The notes beneath the pieces were generated by a model. The model was not told the DNA's origin, did no database searches, and saw nothing but the letters and a program-made list of their open reading frames with translations. A stretch of DNA of 64,000 bases from Kitasatospora viridis (GTDB lineage: Bacteria > Actinomycetota > Actinomycetes > Streptomycetales > Streptomycetaceae). Each line of letters opens with the position of its first letter. Position 1 is the stretch's first letter. The stretch is taken from positions 651,009-715,008 of the forward strand of contig NZ_VIWT01000003.1 in assembly GCF_007829815.1 (NCBI RefSeq), in the 5' to 3' direction. Below, piece after piece: positions 8,263-16,346 of this stretch. The position numbers and the translations under genes were made by a program.

Positions 8263-8979
8263 CTACAGGCCCAGGTCGTCCAGTTCCTTGAGCAGCGCCG
8301 AGCGCTCCGAGGGAGCAGCGGGGGCACCGGCGGCGGCACCTGCGGAAACGCCGGCAGGAGCGGCCGGGCGGGCGGTGGCACCGGCCGGGCTGCGGTCGCG
8401 CAGCAGCCAGGCGCCCAGGCAGCCGCCGACTAGGCCGCCCAGGTGGGCCAGCCAGCTGACCCCGCCCGGTGCGCTCGGCAGCGCGCCGAACACCAGGTAG
8501 GCGAAGCTGGCGGCCATCACCAGCCCGATCAGACTGTCGATCAGGTGCCGGTCGAAGACCCCGCGCAGCACCACGTAGGCGAAGTAGCCGAAGACCAGCC
8601 CGCTGGCGCCGACCGTCACGGTGTTCGAGTTCTCGAAGATCCACACCGACAGGCCGCTGGTCAGCGCGAGCAGCACGGTCAGCACCAGGAACCTGGCCAC
8701 GCCGCGGTAGGCGGCCAGGAAGGCGAAGACGAACAGCGGGCCGGAGTTGGCCTCCAGGTGGGCCCAGCCCTGGTGCATCAGCGGGGCGGTGAAGACCTTG
8801 CCGATCGAGTCGAGCTCGTGCGGCCGGATGCCGAACTGCAGGGACAGCGAGCCGCCGTCGGCCCAGTTGCCCAACTGCACCGCCCAGAGCAGCGCGAGCA
8901 GTCCGAAGACCACGAAGAAGGCCTTGCGCGCTTCCGCGATCATCACCGCCTCGGCGCTGCGGATGTCGGTCTCGGCCAT
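8263..8979 (-). CDS. Rhomboid-family intramembrane serine protease
   Basis: A 238-residue membrane protein with about six transmembrane helices. The catalytic serine lies in GASG (VTVGASGLVFGY). The partner histidine is in the later helix WLAHLGGLVGG. An earlier HQGWAHLEAN stretch resembles the conserved HxxxHLxxN loop. Rhomboids cleave transmembrane substrates inside the bilayer; the target is unknown. A Pro/Ala-rich cytoplasmic tail of about 45 residues ends in KELDDLGL. The ribosome site GGGAGGGG is well placed before ATG 8979. It converges on the SARP gene with only 6 bases between stops. Confidence 0.93.
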   Translation of the reverse strand: MAETDIRSAEAVMIAEARKAFFVVFGLLALLWAVQLGNWADGGSLSLQFGIRPHELDSIGKVFTAPLMHQGWAHLEANSGPLFVFAFLAAYRGVARFLVLTVLLALTSGLSVWIFENSNTVTVGASGLVFGYFAYVVLRGVFDRHLIDSLIGLVMAASFAYLVFGALPSAPGGVSWLAHLGGLVGGCLGAWLLRDRSPAGATARPAAPAGVSAGAAAGAPAAPSERSALLKELDDLGL

Positions 8980-9013
8980 GCGTGGTCCCCTCCCGGTGGT
9001 GTCGCCGCCGATG

Positions 9014-10483
9014 CTAACAGCGCGTCTCCTGCTGCCCGGGCGTCTGCGCTGCGGGAGTCCGTGGTCCGGGCGTCGTCGCCGCTGCCCGGTCGGGCCGCCC
9101 GGGCAGCAGCAGGCAGAGCGGGACGGCGACGGCGGTGAGCGCCACCGACCACCAGAAGGCGCGGTCGAAGCCGTCGGCGAGGGCGCCCGCCGTGTGCGCG
9201 CCGCCGGTGCCGTGCTGGAGGACGACGGCGAGCACGGCGATGCCCACCGAGCCGCCGATCTGCTGCGCGATGCGGGTGATCATGCTGGCGTCGGGGATCT
9301 CCTCGTGCGCCAGGCCGAGGTAGGCGGCGCCGCTGGGCGCGATCATGGCGGCGCCCAGGGCGAGGCCGCGGACGAACAGCGCGGCCGTCAGCAGCGGCTC
9401 GCCGGTGCCGGCGGTGACGAACGCGAACGGCACGGTGGAGACGGCGACGAGGGCGAAGGCCGTGACGGCGACCGCCCGGGCGCCGACCCGGTCGGTCCAC
9501 CGGCCCGCCAGGCCGCGGGCGAGCAGCGCGCCGACGCCCTGCGGGATGAGCAGCAGCCCGGCGCCGAGCGCGTCCTCACCGCGGACCTGCTGGAAGTAGA
9601 GCGGGAGCAGCAGCATCGGCCCGTACAGGGCGAGGCCGCCGAGGAAGAGCAGGGCGGCGGCGGAGGCCACCGAGCGGTGCCGGAAGAGCCGCAGGTCGAC
9701 CAGCGCGCCGGTGCGGCGCCGCAGCGACCTGGCGGTGAAGCCGCCGATCAGGGCCAGCCCGCCGACCAGCGGGAGGAGCACCCCGGGGCTGCCGAAGCCG
9801 GACCGGCCCTGCACCTGGGAGAGGCCGTAGACCAGGGCCACGGAGCCCGGGCAGAGCAGCAGCAGGCCGAGGGTGTCCAGCGGCGCCCGGGGCTGGTCGG
9901 GCGCGGGGCGGTCGTCGGGCAGGTTGCGCCGGGCGAGCAGGCAACCCACCACGCAGAACGGGATGTTGACGAGGAAGAGCCAGCGCCAGTCGGCCAGGTG
10001 CAGGATCAGGCCGCCCAGCACCGGGCCGAGGATCGGCCCGAGCGCGGTGGGCACGGTGATGATCGCCATGACCTTGCCGATGCCGCGGCCCCGGGCGGCC
10101 TGCATGAGCAGGGTGGCCATCAGCGGCATCATGATGCCGCCGGCCAGGCCCTGGACCACCCGGAAGGCGATCAGGGCGGGCGCGTTCCAGGCCAGCGCGC
10201 TCAGCACCGAGCCGAGCAGGAAGGCGCCCAGGGCCGCGGTCCACAGCCGGCGGCCGCCGAACCGCGACTGGGCCCAGCCGGCCAGCGGGATGGTGACGAA
10301 GACCGCCAACAGGTAGGCGGTGCCGACCCATTGGACGGTGGCGAACGGGGCGTGGAGGTCCTTGGCCAGGTCGTCGAGCGCGACGCTGACGATGGTGGTG
10401 TCGAAGACCACGGCCATGGCGCCGACGATCAGCGTGATCGCCGGCCGCCACACGGCGGGGTCGGTCCGTTGGGGAGTACTCAT
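9014..10483 (-). CDS. DHA2-family MFS drug exporter
   Basis: A 489-residue major-facilitator exporter, about 14 transmembrane helices, of the EmrB/QacA type (proton antiport of drugs or metabolites). Motif A-like GWAQSRFGGRRLW lies between helices 2 and 3. Motif C, LGPILGPVLGG in helix 5, is diagnostic of antiporters. The D in FDTTIVSVAL of helix 1 is also typical (motif D1). It is divergent from a TetR gene, and the spacer carries clear operator-like repeats, so it is very likely repressed by that TetR. The last 30 residues are a Pro/Thr-rich cytoplasmic tail. Confidence 0.93.
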   Translation of the reverse strand: MSTPQRTDPAVWRPAITLIVGAMAVVFDTTIVSVALDDLAKDLHAPFATVQWVGTAYLLAVFVTIPLAGWAQSRFGGRRLWTAALGAFLLGSVLSALAWNAPALIAFRVVQGLAGGIMMPLMATLLMQAARGRGIGKVMAIITVPTALGPILGPVLGGLILHLADWRWLFLVNIPFCVVGCLLARRNLPDDRPAPDQPRAPLDTLGLLLLCPGSVALVYGLSQVQGRSGFGSPGVLLPLVGGLALIGGFTARSLRRRTGALVDLRLFRHRSVASAAALLFLGGLALYGPMLLLPLYFQQVRGEDALGAGLLLIPQGVGALLARGLAGRWTDRVGARAVAVTAFALVAVSTVPFAFVTAGTGEPLLTAALFVRGLALGAAMIAPSGAAYLGLAHEEIPDASMITRIAQQIGGSVGIAVLAVVLQHGTGGAHTAGALADGFDRAFWWSVALTAVAVPLCLLLPGRPDRAAATTPGPRTPAAQTPGQQETRC

Positions 10484-10496
10484 GATCAGGAACCTT

Positions 10497-10540
10497 TAGA
10501 TAAAGAGGTCTATCTTATGAGCGCCAGAGTAGGGCGCTAA
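10497..10540. promoter_or_regulatory. Operator repeats between exporter and TetR
   Basis: Two inverted repeats lie between the divergent exporter and TetR genes. One is AGATA (10498-10502) with TATCT (10511-10515). The other is AGCGCC (10520-10525), spacer AGAGTAG, then GGCGCT (10533-10538). The outer flanks of the second, TATCTTA and AAGATAAG, extend it imperfectly. A TetR dimer is the obvious ligand. Confidence 0.65.
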
Positions 10541-10591
10541 GATAAGAAAGGCAACTCTGTCTAAAGGCTCTACGACTCAAGGGAGGACCGC

Positions 10592-11158
10592 ATGCCCGAG
10601 CGACGCCGCGGCGCGGCACTGGAACAGGCCCTCCTCGACGCGGCCTGGGAGGAGCTCACCGAGCACGGCTACGCCAGGTTCACCATGGACGCCGTCGTCA
10701 AGCGCGCCGGCACCAGTCCCCCGGTGCTCTACCGGCGCTGGTCCAGCCGCGACGAGCTGGTGCGCGCCGCGATCGCGCACGCCCTCAAGGCCGCCCGGCT
10801 CGACACCCCGGACACCGGGAGCCTGCGGGAGGACGTGCTCACCCTGATGCGGGAGATCAACGCCACCCGCGTCCAGCTGATCACCGTGATGAACATGCAC
10901 CTGGCCGGCTACCACCAGGAGACCGGAACCAGCCCCGGCGACCTGCTCGACCCCCTGGTGACGGGCCGCGCGGAGGCCCTCGACCTGCTCTTCGCCCGCG
11001 CCGTCGAGCGCGGCGAGGCCAGGCCGGGGCTCAGCGCCCGGATCAAGTCGCTCCCCTTCGACCTGCTGCGGCACGAGATCCTCACGACCTTCGCGCCCGT
11101 GCCCGATCCGGTGCTGGAGGAGATCGTCGACACGGTCTTCCTGCCACTGGTGCGCTGA
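10592..11158 (+). CDS. TetR-family regulator of the adjacent exporter
   Basis: A 188-residue TetR/AcrR repressor. The N-terminal helix-turn-helix reads FTMDAVVKRAGTSPPVLYRRW (residues about 30-50), and the rest is an all-helical ligand domain. ATG 10592 is preceded by GGGAGG. It is transcribed away from the DHA2 exporter across a 108-base spacer with operator-like palindromes, the classic local-repressor layout. The inducing compound is probably an exporter substrate. It converges closely (7 bases) with the oxidoreductase gene. Confidence 0.93.
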   Translation: MPERRRGAALEQALLDAAWEELTEHGYARFTMDAVVKRAGTSPPVLYRRWSSRDELVRAAIAHALKAARLDTPDTGSLREDVLTLMREINATRVQLITVMNMHLAGYHQETGTSPGDLLDPLVTGRAEALDLLFARAVERGEARPGLSARIKSLPFDLLRHEILTTFAPVPDPVLEEIVDTVFLPLVR

Positions 11159-11165
11159 CGGGCCG

Positions 11166-12047
11166 TCAGGCCTGCGTCGGCGCGACCTGGGCCGCCAGCG
11201 CCCCCGGCACCGACCTGGGCGCGGCCGGCAGCAGCGCCCGCAGGTCGGACGAACGGGCCAGCGCGCGGCCGGCGTTGGCGTTCGCGGCGATCGACAGGGC
11301 GTGGGTCACGGAGAACGGCGGGAAACCGGCGGCGGTCAGCGCCTCGCGGCTCGCCGCCAGGGACGACGGCTCGTAGGAGATCGGACGGCCGTACGCCGCC
11401 GTGAGCGCCTCGGCGATCTCGGCGCCCCCGATCGCCGTCTCCCCCTCCAACTCGTAGACCCGCCCGGCGTGTCGGTGCCGGCGGTCGGCGGCGAGGTCGC
11501 GCTGCGCCTCGGCGGCAACCCGGACCGCGGCGTCCGCCAGGTCCTGCTTCACCACCACCGAGATCCGGCCGCCGCCGAGCGGCGCCCGCAGCACACCGGT
11601 GGCCGCCGCCTGCGCGAGCTGCGGGCCGACCAGGCCGAGCGGCACGTTGGTGTAGAGGCCGTTGCGCAGCACCGTGTGCGCGAACGGCGCGGCGGCCAGG
11701 CGCTCCTCGGTCCAGCGGTGCGCCAGCGCTATGGTCATCGAGTCGCCGGAGGCGGCGAGGCTGGTGTAGATCACCTGACGGACACCGGCGGCGGCCGCCG
11801 CGTCCACCAGCGCGCCGTGCCGGGCGAGCACCACGTCGTCCTCCGCGTAGCCGGCCGAGATCGCCAGCAGCACGTCCACGCCCGTGAAGGCGGCGGGCAG
11901 CGAGGCCGGGTCGTCGAAGTCCACCCGGCGGGCGGTGCGGCCGTCGCCGGTGCGGGTGCCGGCCACCACCTCCAGGTCGGGGAGGGCGCGCAGGCCGGAG
12001 AGGATCAGGCCGCCGAGACTGCCGGAGGCACCGGTCACGAGGATCAT
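11166..12047 (-). CDS. NmrA-like NAD(P)H-binding oxidoreductase (QorB-like)
   Basis: A 293-residue atypical SDR. The N-terminus MILVTGASGSLGGLIL is the NmrA/QorB-type dinucleotide fold. A YTSLAASGDS stretch and VLRNGLYTNV follow as in QorB-type NAD(P)H:quinone oxidoreductases. ATG 12047 is chosen because GGGAG lies 9 bases upstream; the upstream TTG at 12056 has no room for one. It is divergent from an HxlR regulator whose cysteine layout resembles QorR, so a quinone or electrophile stress role is likely. The exact substrate is unproven. Confidence 0.88.
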   Translation of the reverse strand: MILVTGASGSLGGLILSGLRALPDLEVVAGTRTGDGRTARRVDFDDPASLPAAFTGVDVLLAISAGYAEDDVVLARHGALVDAAAAAGVRQVIYTSLAASGDSMTIALAHRWTEERLAAAPFAHTVLRNGLYTNVPLGLVGPQLAQAAATGVLRAPLGGGRISVVVKQDLADAAVRVAAEAQRDLAADRRHRHAGRVYELEGETAIGGAEIAEALTAAYGRPISYEPSSLAASREALTAAGFPPFSVTHALSIAANANAGRALARSSDLRALLPAAPRSVPGALAAQVAPTQA

Positions 12048-12137
12048 TCGGAACAACTCCCTTGGTGAGTTCGTGCAGTGGGAACGTCACCGAGCCTTCC
12101 CCGAACCCGGCCGCCGCGGAAGCAGGCACTTCACTGT

Positions 12138-12166
12138 CCGTCAGGCACACGGGTGTAAGCGTGCAG
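12138..12166. promoter_or_regulatory. Possible HxlR operator
   Basis: In the 213-base divergent spacer, the stretch around 12138-12166 contains GGCACACGGGTGTAAGCGTGC with a short palindrome ACAC-GG-GTGT. It is the best symmetrical element I see between the oxidoreductase and HxlR genes. Weak evidence. Confidence 0.3.
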
Positions 12167-12260
12167 GTCAGCGGCGGATCCCCCGGGAATCCGGGGCCGC
12201 CGCCGCGCGTTGGGGTCCTGACGGGACGTCGAGGAGACCCGCGAGCGACCAGGGGGAACG

Positions 12261-12674
12261 TTGAGCGCCATGACCGCCGAGGTGCACGAGGTGTACGAGC
12301 CGCACGAGCCGCACGAGGTGTGCGAGGACGACTGCGGCATCCGCGACGTGCTGGACCGGCTCGGCGACCGCTGGTCGGTGCTGGTCATCGTGGTGCTGGC
12401 CAAGGGCACCCACCGGTTCAGCGAGCTGCACCAGGCGATCCCCGGCATCTCCCAGCGAATGCTCACCCTCACCACCAAGCGCCTGGTCCGCGACGGCCTG
12501 GTCGAGCGCACCGTGTACCCGACCGTCCCGCCACAGACCGAGTACCGCCTCACCGCGATGGGCCGCAGCCTCTCGGCCGCCATCACCGAGCTGGCCAACT
12601 GGTCCCGCTCCCACAAGGCGCTGATCGCCGAGGCCCGTTCGCATTGGGACGCCGAGCACCCGGGCGGGCTCTGA
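12261..12674 (+). CDS. HxlR-family redox regulator (QorR-like)
   Basis: A 137-residue winged-helix regulator of the HxlR family. The core shows CGIRDVLDRLGDRWSVLVI, then the recognition region RFSELHQAIPGISQRMLT and a wing ending PPQTEYRLTAMG. The N-terminus has two cysteines (CEDDC). QorR of Corynebacterium senses oxidants through an N-terminal cysteine and represses the adjacent qorB; the same arrangement here suggests the same job. A His/Glu-rich lead (EPHEPHE) before it is unusual and could bind metal. Start TTG 12261 follows AGGGGGAA; ATG 12270 is the alternative. Confidence 0.9.
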   Translation: MSAMTAEVHEVYEPHEPHEVCEDDCGIRDVLDRLGDRWSVLVIVVLAKGTHRFSELHQAIPGISQRMLTLTTKRLVRDGLVERTVYPTVPPQTEYRLTAMGRSLSAAITELANWSRSHKALIAEARSHWDAEHPGGL

Positions 12675-12710
12675 CCCCGCCCGGGTGGCCGGTGGCTCTG
12701 CCGTTCCGGC

Positions 12711-13367
12711 TCAGCGGGCGCCGGTCGCGGGCTGGGAGTCGCACTGGCGCAGCCAAGTGCGCTGCAGGGACTGGCTGAAGTTCGCCATCGGCAGCTCGAC
12801 GACTGCCGGGCCACCGTCCAGTTGGACCGCTGCCTCAAGCGTGCCGTTCGGTATCCAGGGCGTCAGATAGGAGTAGAGGGAGAGGGTTTGGCCCGCCGCG
12901 GTCGTGAACTCGCCGTCGCGCGTGAGCTTGGTGCTGACTCCGCCGCAGCTGATGCTGCGCATGTCCTCGTGGTCGGCGAGGAACACGGTCAGGGCGTCCG
13001 CGCCTACCATCCCGGGGCCCCAGACCGTCTCAAGGCCAGGTGTGCTGGCAGTCGGCGGACGCCACCCGGTGGAACAGCCGTACCCCAGTCCGCCGTCCTC
13101 GTCCTGATCTCCCTGGCAGAGGTCCTGCTCGGTTGTCAGCCAGAGCAGGTACACGGCTTCGCCGTGCCGGTACGCGACCACCGGAGCGCCGCCCGGCTGG
13201 TGCCCGTCGGCGACTTCGTCCTGCACCAACTCCGATTCGATGGTGCGCACTTGCCCGTCCGACAAGGCGGCCCCGGATGCGCTCGGCGCCGGCTTCGCCT
13301 GACCGGTGCAGGCTGCCGCGCACAGCAGCAGCGCCCCGGCCGAAATGATCCGGGCGGTTCTGCCCAT
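12711..13367 (-). CDS. Lipoprotein, unknown function
   Basis: A 218-residue predicted lipoprotein. The signal peptide MGRTARIISAGALLLCAAAC ends in a lipobox with Cys 20 as the lipidated residue, followed by a Pro/Ala/Ser spacer. The mature domain has several cysteines (DLCQGD, GYGCSTG, SISCGG, RQCDSQ), likely forming disulfides outside the cell, and no family I recognise. Start ATG 13367 has GGGGGAG in front; the frame is open further upstream but without export signal. The next gene upstream is on the same strand but 172 bases away. Confidence 0.78.
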   Translation of the reverse strand: MGRTARIISAGALLLCAAACTGQAKPAPSASGAALSDGQVRTIESELVQDEVADGHQPGGAPVVAYRHGEAVYLLWLTTEQDLCQGDQDEDGGLGYGCSTGWRPPTASTPGLETVWGPGMVGADALTVFLADHEDMRSISCGGVSTKLTRDGEFTTAAGQTLSLYSYLTPWIPNGTLEAAVQLDGGPAVVELPMANFSQSLQRTWLRQCDSQPATGAR

Positions 13368-13539
13368 GTCCGCTCCCCCGTTGGATCCCCCTCTGGGGAT
13401 GCCCGCACGCGACCCACCCCAACCGGTCGGCGAGCGGTCCACGGCTTGGGCGCAACGACGCTACGGTTCAACCGAGTTAACCCGAGCTCGACGGATTCCC
13501 GTCTCGGTGCGCCCAGGCTCCGCCTGACGAACCGCCGGC

Positions 13540-13971
13540 TCAGATCGCGCACTCGGCCCAGACCGTCTTGCCCGGGGCGGCCGGGCGCGGGTGCATGCCC
13601 CAGTCGGTGGCGAGGGCCGCGACGATAAGCAGGCCCCGCCCGGACTCCGAGTCCTCGGCCGGCACCGGCACCGGGCCGGTCGGGGGCACGCGCTCGGTGC
13701 GGGTGTCGGAGACCTCGATCCGCACGGCGGCCTCAGTCCGGGTCAGCTGGACCTCGAAGTCCCGCCCCTGGACCCGCCCGTGGCGGACGGCATTGGCGGC
13801 GAGCTCGCCGCAGATCAGCGACACCGCCTCGTTGACGGGATCGGAGTAGCCGAAGCCCCACTCGTCGAGCCGGTGCGAAACCAGCCGCCGGGCAAGGCGC
13901 GCACCGCGCGGGGACGAACTGAAGCGCATGGTGAACTCGCGCGGGCCGCGCTGGGTCTGCAGTGTGTCCAT
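13540..13971 (-). CDS. Anti-sigma-like ATP-binding protein (HATPase)
   Basis: A 143-residue HATPase_c protein of the RsbW/SpoIIAB-like group common in streptomycetes (AbaA-type ATPases). The N box is GELAANAVRHGRV, the G1 box IEVSDTR and the G2 region SGRGLLIVAALA. These small kinases normally bind and phosphorylate anti-anti-sigma partners or act as regulatory partners of XRE-DUF397 modules, and such a module is divergent from it here. The start is uncertain: ATG 13971 is used, ATG 13929 is shorter, and neither has a strong ribosome site. Confidence 0.88.
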   Translation of the reverse strand: MDTLQTQRGPREFTMRFSSSPRGARLARRLVSHRLDEWGFGYSDPVNEAVSLICGELAANAVRHGRVQGRDFEVQLTRTEAAVRIEVSDTRTERVPPTGPVPVPAEDSESGRGLLIVAALATDWGMHPRPAAPGKTVWAECAI

Positions 13972-14213
13972 GGCAGCAGCGTGCCGGGTGCGGGACGGCT
14001 GTGACCAGCGGAAACGTGCGTACGGCCAAGCGCTGTACAGCCGCTGCGACCAGCGGTACATGACGAGTCGTCAAGCCGGCCGTGTCCTCGGGGAGGAGGG
14101 TAGCTCACACGAGGGAAATCGTCGGATTCACGCCACACGGGACGCATGCCCTCCGTATCGTTCCGGTAGCTGATCGTGTGCACAGGCTCCCAGTGATGGC
14201 GGAGGTGGCCGGT

Positions 14214-15026
14214 ATGACGGACCAGGACGACGGCGCGGCATTCCTGAAATGTTTCGGCCAACAGGTCAAGCTGCTGCGCGAGCGGGCCGGCCTGACGCGC
14301 ACCCAGCTCGGCGCCCAAGTCGGCTACGGCGAGGACCAGATCGCCTCGGTCGAGCTGGGCCGGCGGATCCCGAAGCCGGAGCTGATCGACAAGCTCGACG
14401 AGGTGCTGAGGGGAGACCGGCTGCTGATCGCGATGAAGGGGGAGGTCGCACGGGCCCGCTACCCGGCTTTCTTCCGGGACGCGGCCAAGTTGGAGGCCGA
14501 GGCCGTCGAACTCCAGTCGTACGACACTCACGTGGTGAAGGGGCTCCTCCAGACCGAGGAGTACATGCGGGCGCTGCTGGCAATGCACAGACCTCTGCTG
14601 GACGAGACGCTCATCGAGCAACGTGTTGCGGCGCGTCTGGCTCGCCAGGAGCGTCTCTCCGCACGCCCTGCCCCTCTCTTCAGCTTCGTCATGGAGGAAT
14701 CCGTCTTGCGTCGGCCGCTCGGCGGGCTTCACGTTCAACGTGGACAGCTGGAGCAGATCTTGCTGGTCGGACAGCAACGCAACGTCGAGATCCAGGTCAT
14801 GCCACTCGCCCGCGAGGACAACGCCGGTGTTGACGGCGGCTTCACGCTCTTCACCCGCAAGAACGGTGACCAGATCGGCTATCTCGAAGTCCAGGGTCGT
14901 GGCATCCTGACCAGTGATCGAGAAGAGGTCCGTGGCCTGACGGCTCGCTATGGGATCATCCGGGCACAGGCGCTGACGCCCAACGAGTCGTTGGCTTTCA
15001 TCGAGAAGCTGCTGGGAGAACTATGA
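14214..15026 (+). CDS. XRE regulator with DUF5753 domain (WhiJ-like)
   Basis: A 270-residue DNA-binding protein. The helix-turn-helix is LLRERAGLTRTQLGAQVGYG followed by SVELGRRIPK (residues 18-55). The remaining 200 residues match the DUF5753 domain, with KGLLQTEEYMRALL and later VMPLAREDNAG and GFTLF. WhiJ-like proteins of this type repress developmental or antibiotic genes, paired with a small DUF397 protein. ATG 14214 is chosen for its GGAGGTGG site; upstream ATG 14196 lacks one. The stop overlaps the DUF397 start (ATGA), so the two are translationally coupled. Confidence 0.92.
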   Translation: MTDQDDGAAFLKCFGQQVKLLRERAGLTRTQLGAQVGYGEDQIASVELGRRIPKPELIDKLDEVLRGDRLLIAMKGEVARARYPAFFRDAAKLEAEAVELQSYDTHVVKGLLQTEEYMRALLAMHRPLLDETLIEQRVAARLARQERLSARPAPLFSFVMEESVLRRPLGGLHVQRGQLEQILLVGQQRNVEIQVMPLAREDNAGVDGGFTLFTRKNGDQIGYLEVQGRGILTSDREEVRGLTARYGIIRAQALTPNESLAFIEKLLGEL

Positions 15027-15229
15027 GCGAGGACTCCGCCACCACGCAAAGGCACCTGAGCTGGCAGAAGAGCAGCTACAGCGGTGCTCAGGGTGGCGAT
15101 TGCGTCGAGATCGCATTGGGCGCGACTGCCATACACGTCCGCGACTCCAAGGACCCCGAGGGCCCCTCGCTGACCGTCACCCCCGCCGCCTGGGCCGCGT
15201 TCCTCAAGCTCACCGAACAGCAGAGCTGA
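15023..15229 (+). CDS. DUF397 protein, first copy
   Basis: A 68-residue DUF397 protein. The family signature is complete: LSWQKSSYSGAQGGDCVEIA, then IHVRDSKDPEGPSLTVTPAAWAAF. DUF397 proteins are small partners of XRE-DUF5753 regulators and are thought to relieve their repression by direct contact. Its ATG overlaps the stop of the XRE gene. A strong hairpin terminator follows immediately. Confidence 0.93.
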   Translation: MSEDSATTQRHLSWQKSSYSGAQGGDCVEIALGATAIHVRDSKDPEGPSLTVTPAAWAAFLKLTEQQS

Positions 15230-15239
15230 TCAACCATCA

Positions 15240-15273
15240 AAGGGGCCGAGAACCAAACGGTTCCCGGCCCCTT
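15240..15273 (+). terminator. Strong stem-loop terminator
   Basis: Arms 15240-15254 (AAGGGGCCGAGAACC) and 15259-15273 (GGTTCCCGGCCCCTT) pair with one mismatch around a 4-base loop. The hairpin sits just after the first DUF397 gene and before the second. Confidence 0.8.
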
Positions 15274-15303
15274 CACCGGCCCTCAGGTCCGATGGGAGAC
15301 GTC

Positions 15304-15495
15304 ATGAACACCCACCAACTGTCCTGGAAGAAGAGCAGCTACAGCGGCGCCGAAGGCGGCGAGTGCGTCGAGATCGCCACCGCCCCCGCCGCCGTGCACA
15401 TCCGCGACTCCAAGGACCCCGACGGCCCGCTCCTCACCGTCACCCCCACCGCCTGGGCCGCCTTCCTCACCCTGGCCACCACCCAGCACAGCTGA
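15304..15495 (+). CDS. DUF397 protein, second copy
   Basis: A 63-residue second DUF397 protein, highly similar to the one at 15023: LSWKKSSYSGAEGGECVEIA and IHIRDSKDPDGPLLTVTPTA. ATG 15304 follows GGGAG. It is separated from the first by a strong terminator, so it may be expressed independently or by read-through. Two DUF397 genes for one XRE regulator suggests a duplication that lets two antagonists act on one repressor. Confidence 0.92.
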   Translation: MNTHQLSWKKSSYSGAEGGECVEIATAPAAVHIRDSKDPDGPLLTVTPTAWAAFLTLATTQHS

Positions 15496-15617
15496 CTGTC
15501 TCCTGCCGGCATCAACTTCATTACGAACAAACGCACTTGGCGAACCGCCGCCCTCCCCTGGCGTCCATCCGGGTAACCCCACAAGCGGGGCCGGGCACGA
15601 CAACGGGAGGCCGAGTC

Positions 15618-16346
15618 ATGCGTCACTGGTCGCGGGAACGGCGGGTCGGCACGGGCGCTCTGGTGCTGTGCACGGTACTGATCGCGCTGCCGGCCTGGCC
15701 GGCACCGTCCGGCGGAGCAGACCGCAGCAACAGCAGCGACGCCGACAGTACGGCGGGAGTGCCCGCCCCGGTGCCGGTGCTACGGGAGCCGTCGCCACCG
15801 CTCACCCCTGCGCGGGCCGCGCAGGCGGACGCGGCCCTGCAGATCCTGACCAGCGGCGCGCCGGCGGCGGGTGGCGCGGCGGGGGTCTGGTACTCGTCCG
15901 CGCAGGGCAGTGAGCTGCTCTGGGTCGGGCCGGGCGGCGGCGACTGCACGACGCACGTCCCGGTCGGCGCGGGTTCGCCGCTTGAGTTCTGCGTGCCGCC
16001 CGCCGAAATGCTGCCCAGGCCTGGTTCGGTGCTGGTGCTCGACCTCTACCTGCCGGGTACGCCGGAGTCCCCACGGGCGACGGCGCTGTTCCACGCCGAC
16101 GGCGAGCGGGTCGGCGCGCTGTCCTGCGTGACGGGCGACGGCAGCGCCGTGGTGGTGCCGGTGACCGAGGTGCTGTCCGTACCGGTGGGCGACGTGCAGC
16201 GCACCTTCTACACGGCCGCCACCGCCGACTCGCTCCAGGGCGTGCTGCGCGCCGCCGTGACGGACCGCCAGGGCGGGCCGGCCACGGACTACCTGGACTC
16301 CTCCTGGACCACCACCTCGGCCGTACCCGTGACCTGCACGGCCTGA
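15618..16346 (+). CDS. Secreted protein, unknown function
   Basis: A 242-residue exported protein. The signal peptide runs from the Arg-rich MRHWSRERR through a hydrophobic core to about residue 33 (PAWPAPSGG). The mature part has four cysteines (DCTTH, EFCVP, SCVTG, VTCTA), likely in disulfides, and looks beta-rich. I do not recognise a family. ATG 15618 follows GGGAGG. Its last 58 bases overlap, tail to tail, the end of the Lrp-type gene on the other strand. Confidence 0.78.
   Translation: MRHWSRERRVGTGALVLCTVLIALPAWPAPSGGADRSNSSDADSTAGVPAPVPVLREPSPPLTPARAAQADAALQILTSGAPAAGGAAGVWYSSAQGSELLWVGPGGGDCTTHVPVGAGSPLEFCVPPAEMLPRPGSVLVLDLYLPGTPESPRATALFHADGERVGALSCVTGDGSAVVVPVTEVLSVPVGDVQRTFYTAATADSLQGVLRAAVTDRQGGPATDYLDSSWTTTSAVPVTCTA

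Noticed and set aside
13368..13539. Small gene in the spacer between the lipoprotein and ATPase genes
   Set aside because: No frame with a ribosome site and plausible codon use; the GGTT/AACC half-palindrome near 13466 is too weak to call.
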